From positions 23,243,575 through 23,307,574 of the forward strand of contig OX438748.1 in the NCBI GenBank assembly GCA_949316235.1: a stretch of DNA of 64,000 bases, in the 5' to 3' direction. The translations under genes were made by a program, and so were the position numbers. A model generated the notes under the pieces. The model was given only the letters and a program-made list of their open reading frames with translations. It searched no databases and had not been told where the DNA came from. Of this stretch, positions 22,601 to 33,224 are shown in pieces. This DNA is from Oegoconia quadripuncta (Eukaryota > Arthropoda > Insecta > Lepidoptera > Autostichidae). Position 1 is the first letter of the stretch. Each line of letters starts with the position of its first letter.

Positions 22601-22804
22601 GGCCGGGGGGGATCCTGCACTGTGCCAACATTTCCTAGCTGAGTGTGGTCTATTCCAGACTAAGATGGTAATTTATTAGAAAGGCTAAAATTGACTAAGA
22701 GGAACTATAGTAGTTATCTGTAACACGAAGACATCACAAAGTTCTGCAATAAGATCGGAAGATTTAGATTTACATAAAAGGGACAGTAAAGGGTTTATCT
22801 CTTC

Positions 22805-23210
22805 CTTTTTAGGGTTCCGTAAACGTGAAGGAACCCTTATAGATTCCCCATGCCCGTTTGTCTGTCTGTCTGAGGCTTAGCAAATCTGTAATTTGACACG
22901 GATATAACATACTAATCACGCCGACAAAGTAGTGAAACTAAATCATAATGGGGATGAATTTTCATTTATGTGTGTACCCCATAGAGTAGACATGTCGTTG
23001 GATAGGTAATTCAAAGATGTTAGAGGTTTTACATTCTGATATAAAGTCACGCCTGTTTCCCGTAGAGGTAGGCTGAGACACAGACTTCCACTTGCGACGA
23101 TCCTAACACACCTCTTTTGCTTCATTCACTCTCATAACATTGTTCATACTTGCTCGTCGGTTTAGGGTACTTTTGACTTGGCCTTTCTTTAAGACGTCCC
23201 CGATTTGATC
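22805..23210. repeat. Dispersed repeats: AGGGTTCCGT type and GTCACGCCTGTTTCCC type
   Basis: An AGGGTTCCGTAAACGTGAAG start with GTTTGTCTGTCTGTC is followed by a GATAGGTAATTC part like that at 6200-6260 and 18500-18560. At 23035 the second family begins (GTCACGCCTGTTTCCCGTAG to CACTTGCGACGATCC). No coding content. Confidence 0.5.
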
Positions 23211-23839
23211 ATGGTACGTTCACCGGCTACAGGTTTTCTTGCACAGTTTTTCGATTTAGGGATTCGTTTAAGAAATATTAAGGCTCAAAGTGCTAATTTT
23301 TGTTAGTGCAAAAAGTCTCCCTCTAAAAGCTAAACGATTGGGTTTGGATACGAGAAAAAATTCACGTCAATAGTATATTATAATAAAGGCAAACTATTAC
23401 AGGTAAGTAGGCTTAACAGGTTAATGGATAATAAAATAAAACTTATATAATATATTTATCGTGGAAGATTATTTATCAACAACAAAATTCCGCATATTGC
23501 GGGGACAAACACGGAACCCTAGACTGCGCGGGGCCCGAGTGTCTTGCCCAGTTTTTCTCTTATTTATTAATGTCATCGAGTTTACCAAATTCAGGTTTTT
23601 GAACACCTAAATATTTTGTCAGGCATTTTGATCTTGATTTGATATATGCGTGATTCATGATTGTTTCCTAAAATCCTTAAATAAAAATTATTATTGAATT
23701 GCTGCTGCAAACTGCTTTATGGTGTAATTTTTATGGTAATGAACTTCATCGCCGACTGTCAAAACTTACCAAAATTAAATCATTTGAGTATTTTACATAT
23801 TTATGGTAATTATAAAAGTAATTTGGTTCAAAATGATTT

Positions 23840-24291
23840 TGTTTTATGCACAACGGGTTACCACTTGGCCTCAATCATACCTGATGTTAAGTGAAGATGA
23901 GGTCGAAGGTGGAAACGTACTGACCCGGAACACCATCTGATGGCTGGCTATTTTATCTCGGACAGCCGGAACACAACAATGCTATTAACATTGCTGCTTG
24001 GCGGCACATTTAGATGAGATGGTGGTAGCTAGCCAGGTGGACATTTAAAATGCCCTACCACCAACCAAACCGAGTACTAAATATGTACCCCGCTGGAGAT
24101 CTTCAAGAGCAGGGTGAATAGGCATCTACTAAGATCGCATGCTTCATCTTCGGCCACATCGTCACTTCCCATCAGGTGAGATTGTGGTCAAATGCGTATC
24201 CAGTTAACCATAAAAAAAAGATCAAACCTGCGACCTCCGAATCGTAAACCCAATGTTGTTTACATTGAGCCACGGTGGTGGTATCAATTTC
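23840..24291 (-). repeat. SINE-1 copy split by a LINE tail
   Basis: A nearly full minus-oriented SINE-1. Its two parts (23840-24096 and 24220-24291) join cleanly at the CCCCGCTGG/GATCGAACC point seen intact at 25980-26000. A 3' LINE tail fills the gap. Confidence 0.85.
24097..24219 (+). mobile_element. CR1/Jockey-like LINE 3' tail nested in SINE-1
   Basis: Encodes the last residues of the family seen at 51494-51835 (an IFKSRVNRHLLRS-like end, then ATCAGGTGAG) and ends in an A-run. A GATC on both edges may be part of a target duplication. Strongly 5'-truncated. Confidence 0.7.
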
Positions 24292-24309
24292 TTGATACTG
24301 GCACTATTA

Positions 24310-24432
24310 TTACGCTCCGTACAATGCTCTACCACCAACTAACCCCAGTGCTAAGCGTATAACCCGCTGGGAATCGAACCCGCTACCTCCGATTCGTAAA
24401 CCCTATTTTATTTAAATTGAGCCACGAATCAT
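24310..24432 (-). repeat. SINE-1 head fragment
   Basis: Minus-oriented: GAATCGAACCCGCTACCTCC (B-box side) to TTGAGCCACGAA. The 3' body is missing. Confidence 0.6.
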
Positions 24433-24654
24433 CGCGATTTTATTCTTGCAAATATTTAATTCATTCATTCCTTGAACTATCAATTTACGTTTAAATATCA
24501 AATTCGACGATTGGCGAATGAGATGGTGATAAAATGCATTACCATTATAGACAATAAAGCTACTCGTATAAATCTTTAAATTAGAATGTTAGTTAATTAC
24601 TTATCATTTTAATTATTAATATAATTATAATTTTAAATTAGCAATCATCAACAG

Positions 24655-24835
24655 CCTTATATGTCCCCCCCCTGTTGGGGCACAGCTTTCTCTCACTGAA
24701 AGTATGGGACATGATCCACCACGAGGGTCAAGTGCATATTGGTGAAGTTGTGTGAGCCTGGTGGTCACCTGACAGTCAGTGTTTGTCTATTTAAGCCGTC
24801 GCCATAGACAACCGACCTAGCTTAACGACGGCCTT
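24655..24835 (+). repeat. SINE-4-like tail
   Basis: GTTGGGGCACAGCTTTCTCT and GATCCACCACGAGGGTCAAG match the tail at 51990-52090. Confidence 0.5.
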
Positions 24836-24892
24836 CAATCGAAAACAATTTAAATATATAAAAGAAATTGTATAAACTTTTTACATTCCGGT

Positions 24893-25052
24893 AAATTGTT
24901 GTGTTTCGGTTGTCAGAGATAAGATAGCCAGTCCCCCAAATAAGGTGGGGTTTCCGGGTCAGTACGCTACCACCTTCGGCCTCATCTTCACTTAACATCG
25001 AGTGTGATTTAAGGTCAAGTGCTAACCCGTTGTGCATAAAAAAAAATCTAAC
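24893..25052 (+). repeat. SINE-1 3' half
   Basis: From TGTGTTTCGGTTGTCAGAG to CCCGTTGTGCATAAAAAA. Head absent. Confidence 0.7.
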
Positions 25053-25563
25053 ATGCATGCATCTAAAATGCAAAATCTGTCGGGTGTTTTTTGGTTTTTA
25101 AATACTTTAATGGTTTTTTGAGGTTCCATGGGGGATTGGCGGAGCAAGAGTTATCAACCAGTGGTAACCCACACTAAAGCCAGGCCCATGCTCCAAAGAA
25201 TAATATGTACATGCGCTGTTCAGTATAGAACCTGACGCTGTCGGCACAAAAATGTAAAGACTGGCGCCATCTATCAACGAACCCGTGAACCCACCATTAA
25301 TCGATTTATTCACGTCAATAGGTACAAGTGTAGGGTTCTAGGACAATCCGATAGATGACGCAAATCTAAATGTATATATACTGGCGCGCGGCCAGTTTTG
25401 CTTTCTCTTCCAATCGGTGCAACATTCCAACAATTTATAAACCCACGATAAAACCACAGCTGCCTTTTATCTTCTCCCAACATACGCACATATGTACCTA
25501 CGTAGAGATCGTATATGTAATAATGCTGTTGATTCTATACAAATATAAAACAAATACACTTAC

Positions 25564-28074
25564 ATTGATCGGTAACCTCTCGTAGTCTTCTTTTTCAAAA
25601 CGCCATTTAATGACTGTTTTATTGTTCAAAGATAACACGAATTGCGGTGCTCGTACTATTGGCAAGCCCTGGAAAGATCAATCGTTTTAATTTACTATCT
25701 TCTTGATAAAGATATTCAATTTAAGAGTTTTTTTTTAATGCATGACGGGTTCGTACTTGATCTCAATCACACCTGATGTTAAGTGAAGATGAGGTCGAAG
25801 GTGGAAGCGTACTGACCCGGAACCCCAACACATTTGGGGGACTGGCTATCTTTTCTATGACAACCGGAACACAACAATGCTATTAACATTGCTGCTTGGC
25901 GGCACATTTAGATAAGATGGCGGTAGCTAGCCAGGCGGACATTTAAAATGCCATACCACCAACCAAACCGAGTACTTAAACATGTACCCCGCTGGGGATC
26001 GAGCCCGCGACCTCCGAATCGTACACCCAATGTTGTTTACATTGAGCCACGGAGGCGGTTGAAAGAGTTATGCTAAGGTAGTGAAAGCTTAAAAGCACTG
26101 ACTGTCAAGTGGCCACTAGTCAGAAACAAATTTGGTCCATACCCTCTTCCAGTTCGAGGCTGTGCCCCAGCAGTGGGGATGTGCAAGGCTGAAAATCACA
26201 ATTTGTCTTACCTCCAGCTCTAGATCTTCTTCAAAGATATCTAGTTTCGCCAACGAAACCATTTCCAAACTGCTTAGTGATAGCTTGCTCATTCCATTCA
26301 AATACAGGGTAAGTTCTTCAAGATTCTTCAACGTCGACAGTTCATGATTAGGTATAGATACATCGCTGTGTCGTATTAATAATATTCGGAGCTGTTCCAA
26401 GTTGCTCACAGTTTTTCTCAAAACATATGAATTTATGTTGATAAGATCTATCCTTGTCAATTTTGAACAGTTCCTCAGCCAGTCATTAGGAACATTATCA
26501 ACGTTCCAGTTATGTAATTTGATATATCTCAGCTCTGCACAACCACCCCAAGAACTTAAAGATTTACCGCCTGTCATAAAAACTGTATCCAAACGCGTTG
26601 TCTCAGGCAACGGCGGCATATCGACATTTTCCAATGCCAAGGTAGTCAAATTATGTATGCGATTCAGAAAATCTAACGAATTTATATGTAGCCGCTGAAT
26701 TATGCTGCTTACAGTAAGTTTTTTAGCTGTGAAACCTTCAAATTGAATGGCTTTGAAGTCGATTGTATCAGCCAGTGGTATGAAGATTTCATAAGTAATT
26801 AAGAGATGTACTACTTTAGATAAATCAGCATTGAGTTGTCGCAATACTTTCGTGTATGGAATTTCTGATGGCACGCAGTCATTAAAGCTTACCCAAGTGA
26901 TGTCTTCGTCGTACTCAATTGGGGGAAATATTATATTCTGAAGCGCTTCATTGTAGCAAGTTATATCTAAAATGCCATCTCCTAAACGAAGAAATCCTGA
27001 AATCATATTACAAACTTATCACACTGAAGCACATAATGTAGATGTAGAATGACCTAAATGTGATATTTGTACAGCGCTTATACCTAAAAAGTACCAGGAT
27101 ATCAGAAGTTTCTAAGTGATTGCTACAAATTTCATGCAACATGGTAGTAGGTACTGGTGGTGCAGTCGTTAAGCACTATCTATCCTTTATTGGGTGACCA
27201 CTTGTACCACTTTAATACCGCTGGGTAAATTAAATAGTTGTTTTCAATTGAATGATTGACTGAAAGACAGAAAAGCGGGCTCAGCTCTTTAAGACTGTGG
27301 CTCCCTTGGTGGGTGGATGTTGCCGTTAGCGGGAGGGGAACTCACTCTCATCGTTTCTTCCACTTCGCCCTTGGTCAGGATTTCCCATGGTTGACTTGGA
27401 AGTTTACCCGAGCAGGTGGGTATGTAGACGAAACAAGCAACCGATGTGAGCGGGATGCCTCCCCGCAAACTGTGGTCAATCTCCTTACATGCCCAGCAAA
27501 CCCAGACTTAAAAAAATTAACACGTCTATGGTACCCGCAATCGACACGAAAAGAAGAAGTAAAATTGAAGGCAGCCATTAGGAAAAGTCCATGGCCTGCA
27601 GAGGCGTTTTATGAGCACTACATGTAAGGTGACCACAGTGTGCGAAGTGCAAGTTTTGTCTCGTTTTGAACTTTACCATCGCGTTCGCGTTTACGCAAAA
27701 AGTATCTATGAAAAAAATCGTTTTGCAAACTATCCGCTAGAGGCGCTGCACATTTCTTCAGACAAATCTTCACGGAAACGTGAACGCGGTAGTAAAGTTA
27801 AGTCGAAACAAAACTTACACTCCGCCCTCTGGTCACTAATCAGCCAATATACAAAGGGCCTGCGTAGTCGATAAAGGCCCATACTCTCTTCCAGTGCGAG
27901 GTAGCTGTGCCCAAAAAGAGACGTGTAAGATCGTTGATGATGATGATGATTTAATATAGAAAAAGTCACTAAACACTGAGCTTACTCACCAAACTTTGAA
28001 GTGTTGTTATTCTCACACCGATATCCGTAGGACATTACTATTACAGCGATCACTAATAAATACAAGTTCGCCAT
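25564..28074 (-). CDS. Toll-like ectodomain gene C, exons 1-3 only
   Basis: Third Toll paralogue. Exons 28074-27990 (28 codons plus one base), 26996-26212 (785 nt) and 25668-25564 (35 codons) join in frame to 325 residues. Donors GTGAGT, GTAAGA and GTAAGT are strong. Residues 1-20 are a signal peptide (ends SYGYRC). Exon 2 is a leucine-rich ectodomain aligned with A and B through NLTTLALENVDMPPLPETTRL-like wording, WGGC and VPNDWLRNCSKL. Exon 3 ends LPIN where A and B have LHSN and LHNN. No LRRCT, membrane or TIR exon follows before gene B, so the unit is either a 5' remnant, a source of a secreted receptor, or an alternative 5' module. Exon 3 ends in phase 0 and exon 4 of B (15868) starts in phase 0, so splicing would be in frame. 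Intact frames and splice sites argue against an old pseudogene. The exons are clear; the transcript end is unknown. Confidence 0.8.
25729..26060 (-). repeat. Full SINE-1 in intron 2 of gene C
   Basis: Complete minus-oriented copy, poly(T) end first and the tRNA-like head last (GATCGAGCCCGCGACCTCCG, then TTGAGCCACGGAGGCGG). It accounts for most of the 543-nt intron. Confidence 0.85.
26118..26200 (-). repeat. SINE-4-like fragment beside exon 2 of gene C
   Basis: CCATACCCTCTTCCAGTTCG and GTGCCCCAGCAGTGGGGA are the reverse of the tail at 51990-52090. A diverged piece recurs at 27880-27960. Confidence 0.5.
26997..27989. other. Intron 1 of gene C
   Basis: Plus-strand frames (27256-27627 and 27611-27874) are open but resemble no protein I know. 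A SINE-4-like scrap and a GATGATGATGATG run end the stretch. Probably repeat-derived, non-coding DNA. Confidence 0.4.
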
Positions 28075-28262
28075 CTGTATGTATCAATATACTCGTAACT
28101 ACACTCTGTGATTGCAGTATATCTCACAAGCATGCTAGAAACAAGAACAAACATTTCAACTATTTATTGAGCATAACTCTGGGACTTTAAATTGACGTTC
28201 GCTACCACATTCAGAGACAATCTCGTCTTCATAGTATCGGTATTATTAGCAATGAAACGCAT
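28075..28262 (-). other. Upstream flank of gene C
   Basis: Does not align with the conserved promoter block of genes A and B. No TATA at the same distance. Gene C therefore appears to have its own regulation, or its promoter is not recognisable. Confidence 0.35.
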
Positions 28263-28267
28263 AGTTT

Positions 28268-28440
28268 GAAGGTTAGCAATATAATACTCCTATACCCAAA
28301 GGTTGCCTGGAAGAGATCGCTTTTAGTGATAAGGCCGCCTAATTGTACTCTTATCAGTATTGTGTTTTGTAAAATGTATGTTCTCCTTTTGTACAATAAA
28401 GTGTATTTGTATTGTATTGTATTGTATTGTATACTAAAAG
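28268..28440 (+). mobile_element. LINE 3' tail ending in (TTGTA)n
   Basis: GAAGAGATCGCTTTTAGTGA to CAATAAAGTGTATTTG, followed by four TTGTA repeats. The same tail lies at 39955-40115 (plus) and 57085-57220 (minus). Confidence 0.6.
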
Positions 28441-28589
28441 AAAATCTAAAATAATAGGAAGACAGACATACAGATAGAAAAATATAAATATGAAATTAAT
28501 AACCAGCCATAACCATCACGTTTCCAAAAGGTATGAACACGTAAATGTAGGTGTGTTATACCTTGCGATAATCTAAAAAAATGTATTTA

Positions 28590-28665
28590 TGTAGTATAGT
28601 CATCTGATATCCACAACACAAGCCTATAGTTGCTTACTGTGGAACTAGATGGCGCTGTGTGTACG
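28590..28665 (+). repeat. SINE-3 3' fragment
   Basis: TATTTATGTAGTATAGTCAT to GGAACTAGATGGCGCTGTGT; compare 44571-44815. Confidence 0.6.
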
Positions 28666-28679
28666 TCTAAGGATATTTT

Positions 28680-29105
28680 TTTTAAATTATTTATTTATGC
28701 CTAAAGCAAGCTATCAAATTGATAGAAAACATTTATACTTGATTACTGATGGGTACTCTATACTTCTACAAAAAATTTGGAACTTTAAAATTATAGGAAG
28801 TTACATCACAAAAATTGCGTATTCTTACTGGACTATAAATCAAATTACTTGCCTCAAATCCCTCGTAGAACGCTGGCCGCATCGCCCCGCTATAATTATT
28901 ATATATTTATAATGTAATACGCGGATAATCAAACGTCCTTCGCAATGTGCGACGTGAGGTCGACTCGTCTGATACAAGCAGACCGCATGCCAGAAAGCGT
29001 GTTTTCCTAGTATAACTGCATGGTATCTGATAGGGAAAACCAGATGTCTAGTCCATAACTACTATAGAATAGTTCTATGTACTAATGATTATAAAAGTCA
29101 AAAGT
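28680..29105. other. Intergenic, no gene seen
   Basis: About 28690-28840 matches 20110-20420 in direct orientation (minus the MITE there). The remainder shows nothing recognisable. Confidence 0.4.
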
Positions 29106-29110
29106 TTTTA

Positions 29111-29492
29111 ACCGCCTCCGTGGCTCAATGTAAACAACATAAGGTTTATTAATCGGAGGTAGCGGGTTCAAGTTTTTTTTTTATCCACAACGGGTTGATA
29201 CTTGACCTCAATTACACTGTTAAGTGAAGATGAGGTGGAAGGGTCAGTACCCCAAAATCCCAACACATTTGGGGGACTGGCTATCTTATCTCTGACAACC
29301 GGAACATAACAATGCTATTAACATTGCTGTTTGGCGGCAGATTTAGTTAAGATGGTGGTAGCTAGCCAGGCGGCCATTTAAAATGCCCTACCACCAACCA
29401 CACCGAGTACTTAAAAATATCCCGCTGGGGATCGAACCCGCGTCCTCCGAATCATAAACCCAATATTGTTTACATTGAGCCACAGAGGCAGT
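29111..29492. repeat. SINE-1 head joined to an inverted full SINE-1
   Basis: A plus-strand head (29111-29172) runs to GGTTCAAG and then meets the poly(T) end of a complete minus copy (29173-29492). This gives a near-palindrome with heads outward. Probably one copy inserted just after the B-box of another. Confidence 0.75.
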
Positions 29493-29504
29493 TAAAGTTT
29501 TAAA

Positions 29505-29675
29505 CATAGAATATTAAATTAAAGCGACCACTGTGAACTTCATTGCGTTGTAAAAGATGCTAAGATCTCCTAAAACAATTTTCTAAATCATTATTCAATG
29601 GCCACTATATTTTCTAAAAATAGTTTATTGAGTCGTAAAAGCAGGCTGACTTTATGTATGTATAATAAACAAATA
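29505..29675. repeat. Partner of 19936-20075 in inverted orientation
   Basis: See the matching segment in intron 1 of gene B. Here it sits between two SINE-1 copies. Confidence 0.55.
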
Positions 29676-29689
29676 ATTATTTCTGACAC

Positions 29690-29890
29690 TGGCTAGCTAC
29701 CACCATCTTATCTAAATCTGCCACCAAGCAGCAATGTTAATAGCATTGTTGTGTTCCGGTTGTCAGAGATAAGATAGGCAGTCCTCCAAATGTTTTGGGG
29801 TTTCCGGGTCAGTACGCTTCCACCTTCGACCTCATCTTCATTTAACATCAGGTGTGATTGAGGTCAAGTACCAACATTGTGCATAAAAAA
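29690..29890 (+). repeat. SINE-1 lacking its head
   Basis: From GGCTAGCTACCACCATCTTA to the A-run. It directly abuts a minus-oriented SINE-2 tail (29898-29975). Confidence 0.75.
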
Positions 29891-29897
29891 AAACGCT

Positions 29898-29975
29898 TAC
29901 ACCAATCATCTAGTTCCAAACTAAGCAAAGCTTGTGCTATGGATACCGGTCGGACATACATAAATATGTATATTA
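29898..29975 (-). repeat. SINE-2 tail fragment
   Basis: Reverse of the 3' part at 39650-39725 (the CACCAATCATCTAGTTCC word). Confidence 0.6.
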
Positions 29976-29999
29976 TAAATTGACATTTTTTTTTTTTTT

Positions 30000-30087
30000 T
30001 TTTATATGAGAGGGCGGCAAACAAGCATGCGGGTCACCTGATGGAAAGTAATCACCGCCACCCAGCACCCGCAACACCGAAAGGGTA
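30000..30087 (+). repeat. GAGAGGGCGG-family repeat
   Basis: Preceded by a 19-T run. Keeps only the opening part up to CACCGAAAGGGT. Confidence 0.6.
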
Positions 30088-30199
30088 AAAGTTTTTCTAG
30101 TACAAACAAAAATGTATTGATTTAATATCGCCAAATGACAATTCAACATGGTCTCTCAATGCTCTAACGCAATAAGTTATCTATTCTATTCGAAAAATA

Positions 30200-30325
30200 C
30201 TCACGGCGCAGTCGTAATCGCTATTAGTTTTCGATTACCGAAGTTAAGCAATGGCTAGCGCGGTGAGTCCGTGGATGGGTGACAACTACTGGCATTTTAA
30301 TACGAGTGCTTCCGTCATTTCCGTG
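30200..30325 (+). repeat. 5S-rRNA-like fragment
   Basis: GATTACCGAAGTTAAGCA, then GCGCGGTGAGTCCGTGGATG and GGTGAC. This is the closest of the three copies to the 5S internal control region (CACCGAAATTAAGCA, then GCGCGGTTAGTACTTAGATG in known 5S). The ends do not pair as a 5S helix, so not a functional 5S gene. Confidence 0.5.
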
Positions 30326-30529
30326 CTTCACTCCGTCACAACGTCTTCTTTCACACTTGTTAATAGATTGACAGTGTTAATTATGATCACGCAAGAAAAA
30401 ACACGCGAAAATCGTTCGCCTTTTTTAATGAAATTATCAGAATCTGCGGCTGAAATTACACAGAAACAAATCTCGAATTTATATTCTTTATCAGGGCGCA
30501 TGCGCGACACACACACAGATGAGACGTGA

Positions 30530-30730
30530 GGGTGGGGGTCACACAGTCTTTCGGTCCTCAGTTGGGCGGTTGTCGGGAGCCCACGGAATTCGCGCGTAAG
30601 TAAAATGCAGTGAAGCGGGCGTTTCGGAAAATGAAGTGATTGCTGGAAAGTGAAAGTGCATTCGAATTTTGAAAAATTTTTTTTTTGAGTGCCAATGTGT
30701 AATGTTGTGTGATTGGATATAAAATATCGG
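30530..30730 (+). promoter_or_regulatory. Possible promoter and non-coding first exon
   Basis: A GC-richer block with an initiator-like CTCAGT (about 30556-30561) precedes GTGAA/GGAAAGTGAAAGTGCAT wording typical of arthropod 5' UTRs. A strong donor GGGTAAGT follows, with GT at 30731-30732. No ATG-led coding frame is convincing, so this would be an untranslated exon of a plus-strand gene whose next exon lies far downstream or outside the window. No TATA at the expected distance. Inference from sequence character only. Confidence 0.35.
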
Positions 30731-31085
30731 GTAAGTTTTAAATTAGTTCCTATTTTTACGTGTGTTTTCTTTAATATTTTCGCACAGGATTCTTTATGAG
30801 AAAAAAGTGTTTTGTCACTAGTGAGATTGATTTCATAATGCTTGTGAGGATATATCAAACACGGCATTCCATGTAAACTTTCAAGTCCAAATTATTCGAA
30901 ATGAATAGACCGATTCTAATGAAATTTTATACTTATAAGCAAGATACATAGATCTAAAAAGTTAGCAGAATACATTTTCAAAATTACCGATATTAAAAGA
31001 ATATATTGCATTATTCCACTAACTACGGAAACGGTACGTTCTACTGTCTTTAGTGAGAAAATATTCTCTACTACTTTTTAAATTT
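30731..31085. other. Non-coding stretch
   Basis: AT-rich. A TTTCAT-AGAATCGG word at about 30905-30940 recurs inverted at 31205-31235, suggesting an inverted-repeat element of about 330 bp (about 30880-31260) with SINE-1 DNA inside. Otherwise nothing seen. Confidence 0.35.
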
Positions 31086-31092
31086 ATATATT

Positions 31093-31192
31093 TTTTTATG
31101 CACAACGGGTTCGCACTTGACCTCAATTACACCTGATGTTAAGTGAAGACGAGGCCGAAGGTGGAAGCGTACTCACCCGGAAACCTATATGC
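31093..31192 (-). repeat. SINE-1 3' fragment
   Basis: TTATGCACAACGGGTTCGCA to CACCCGGAAACC; sits inside the possible inverted-repeat element just described. Confidence 0.65.
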
Positions 31193-31419
31193 TTTACGTT
31201 TATAAAGTTTCATTAGAATCGGCTTATTCATTTCGAAAAGTTTGAACTTGGAACTTTGTATGGTATAGACCCTCTTAATTGAAAAATACATTACACATAA
31301 GAGAATTTATAAATATATAATACAGATAAATTGCGGCTTCAAACTTCTTTAAAATTTTAAACAACATTGACCACTATACTTAAATTATTACGTATGTTCG
31401 CACTAAGCAGTTCGACTAT

Positions 31420-31600
31420 TCATTTATAGCGCGAACAAACCAAGGCATGGAATTCCTTTCCGACATCAGTCTTTCCTGAAACCTATATTCTTGGGATCGT
31501 CAAGAGTGGGGTGAATATCTACTGAGATCGCGTGCTTCATCTTCGACCACATCGTCACTTTCCATCAGGTGATGTGATCAGAGTCATTCATAAAAAAAAT
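31420..31600 (+). mobile_element. CR1/Jockey-like LINE 3' tail
   Basis: Decayed RTAxxWNSLP-type coding end (CCAAGGCATGGAATTCCTTT), then GTCACTTTCCATCAGGTGA and an A-run. Same family as 51494-51835. Confidence 0.65.
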
Positions 31601-31786
31601 GTTGGCTTTAGGATTAGCTCTGCATCATAATCTTCTTAAAAGATTCAGATTGGAATGTCTTTGAATTCCTAATGAATATTTTTTTAACTTCTGATGAAAA
31701 CATGATAAGATAAGATTGGAGTATATGTCTGTCAATGACATTGTATGTATTACGTAGCTACGTTCGAAAAAATATTTATTCATATA

Positions 31787-32088
31787 CAAGGTGAATTTGA
31801 TTTTGTGTAATTCCCATTAACTGGTGACGCTACTTTTGATAAAGAACAACGATCACCAAGGAACCATCGAAAATTTTTGATAGTATGTAAATGTATCGCC
31901 TTTTTGTAAAATAAAGCGTTTGCAGACAAACAATTAAACAAACAAAGTAAACCATTCTGAAACCACTTTTCATATGGAAGTCCAACAATTTTCGGCTGAA
32001 TTAGGCTATGGTTCCTAGTGGAATGTTGTTTGTAGTCAGGAGTCGAGTACCCAGTGAACAGGAATTACACGAATTAAATTTCATCCTG
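31787..32088. mobile_element. TA-flanked MITE, 302 bp
   Basis: The left end CAAGGTGAATTTG and right end (reverse CAGGATGAAATTT) continue together through GTGTAATTCC. TA lies on each side (31785-31786 and 32089-32090). A half copy of the same family occurs at about 43017-43110. Confidence 0.7.
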
Positions 32089-32091
32089 TAT

Positions 32092-32708
32092 AGCAAAACT
32101 GAAATTTGAGATATATGGATAAATTGGCTACCCCTATGTTCAGGCTAAGCAAAGTCATAATACTGTATACGCTTTTATAACCTTATTCATCATTAATCTA
32201 ACCGTGAAAAAATTTAAAGATCTTGGCAAAACAACATTACCTAAAAAGTTTATTACAAAATTAGTAACTATCTGAATGACAAACACGCTCGATGTACTTC
32301 AACCAACTCCCACAATACAATTATAAAATATTAGTTGTATTCTTTATATTTAAAAAGAAAGGACAACAATGATCCTGTGGGTTTTTTGCGCCGCTTTTTT
32401 TCCCACAGATGATTTCCCTTTCCGAAGCTGTAGTAGCTTGGGCATACTGACAGATGAATGCACTAAGACCTATTATTATTTACAGTAGATTTAAATTGAC
32501 ATTCAACAAAAATGACATTATGTAGTTTAAATAAATACTTGAAGTTTGAAGTATAACTCTAAAACGACTGAACTGATTTTAAATCGTTCTTTTTTCGAAA
32601 ACTGGTATTTACGAAATTGTTCTCAGTCATGTTTAATGGAAATTGAATCAGTCTTTCGCAGATATTTAGTTTTTATTATAGTTGAGTTGTCAATAATTTA
32701 TTAGGTCT
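32092..32708. other. Intergenic, no gene seen
   Basis: AT-rich; no repeat family recognised. Confidence 0.4.
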
Positions 32709-32711
32709 ATT

Positions 32712-32915
32712 TTTTTTATCCACAACAGATTAGCACTTGACCTCAATCACACTTGATGCTAAGTGAAGATGAGGCCGAAGGTGGTAGCGTACTGACCCGG
32801 AAACCCTATCTTATTTGGGAGACTGACTGTCTTTCTCTGACAACCGGAACACAACAATGCTATTAACATTGCTGTTTGGCGGCAGATTTAGATAAGATGG
32901 TGGTACCTAGCCATT
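32712..32915 (-). repeat. SINE-1 without head
   Basis: From TTTATCCACAACAGATTAGC to GATGGTGGTACCTAGCCA, ending before the tRNA-like part. Confidence 0.7.
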
Positions 32916-33224
32916 CAAATTTTAGCATCATGGCCTGGGGATTTATCAAATTTTCAGTATAACTAGATTTTATACAAATGCCATTGTAGCTCTGTCTCTG
33001 TGTTAGTAACGTTATCACAATTAACCCTGATTGTACTGATATTTGGCAGACAGGTAGCCTAATTAGAGCAGGACATGCAGTACCTAATTCTAAAAAGTCT
33101 CCCTATAGAAACTGGTCGAAGCCGCGGGTTTAAGCTAGTGGTATATAATTATTTGCAGTGAAATGTACTATACCAATAAATAAATTAATAATTTTAATAA
33201 TATTTTTTTTAATAGTATTATTAT

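Noticed and set aside
21840..25560. Own LRRCT, membrane and TIR exons of gene C
   Set aside because: I scanned the minus strand for CxC, RDW and box 1 codings and found none, so C is listed with three exons only.
27256..27627. 123-codon plus-strand frame in intron 1 of gene C
   Set aside because: No recognisable domain, no promoter or splice context, and repeat-like surroundings.
30328..30867. 179-codon minus-strand frame as a gene
   Set aside because: It crosses low-complexity and UTR-like DNA, has no family similarity, and overlaps the better-supported plus-strand first-exon signal.
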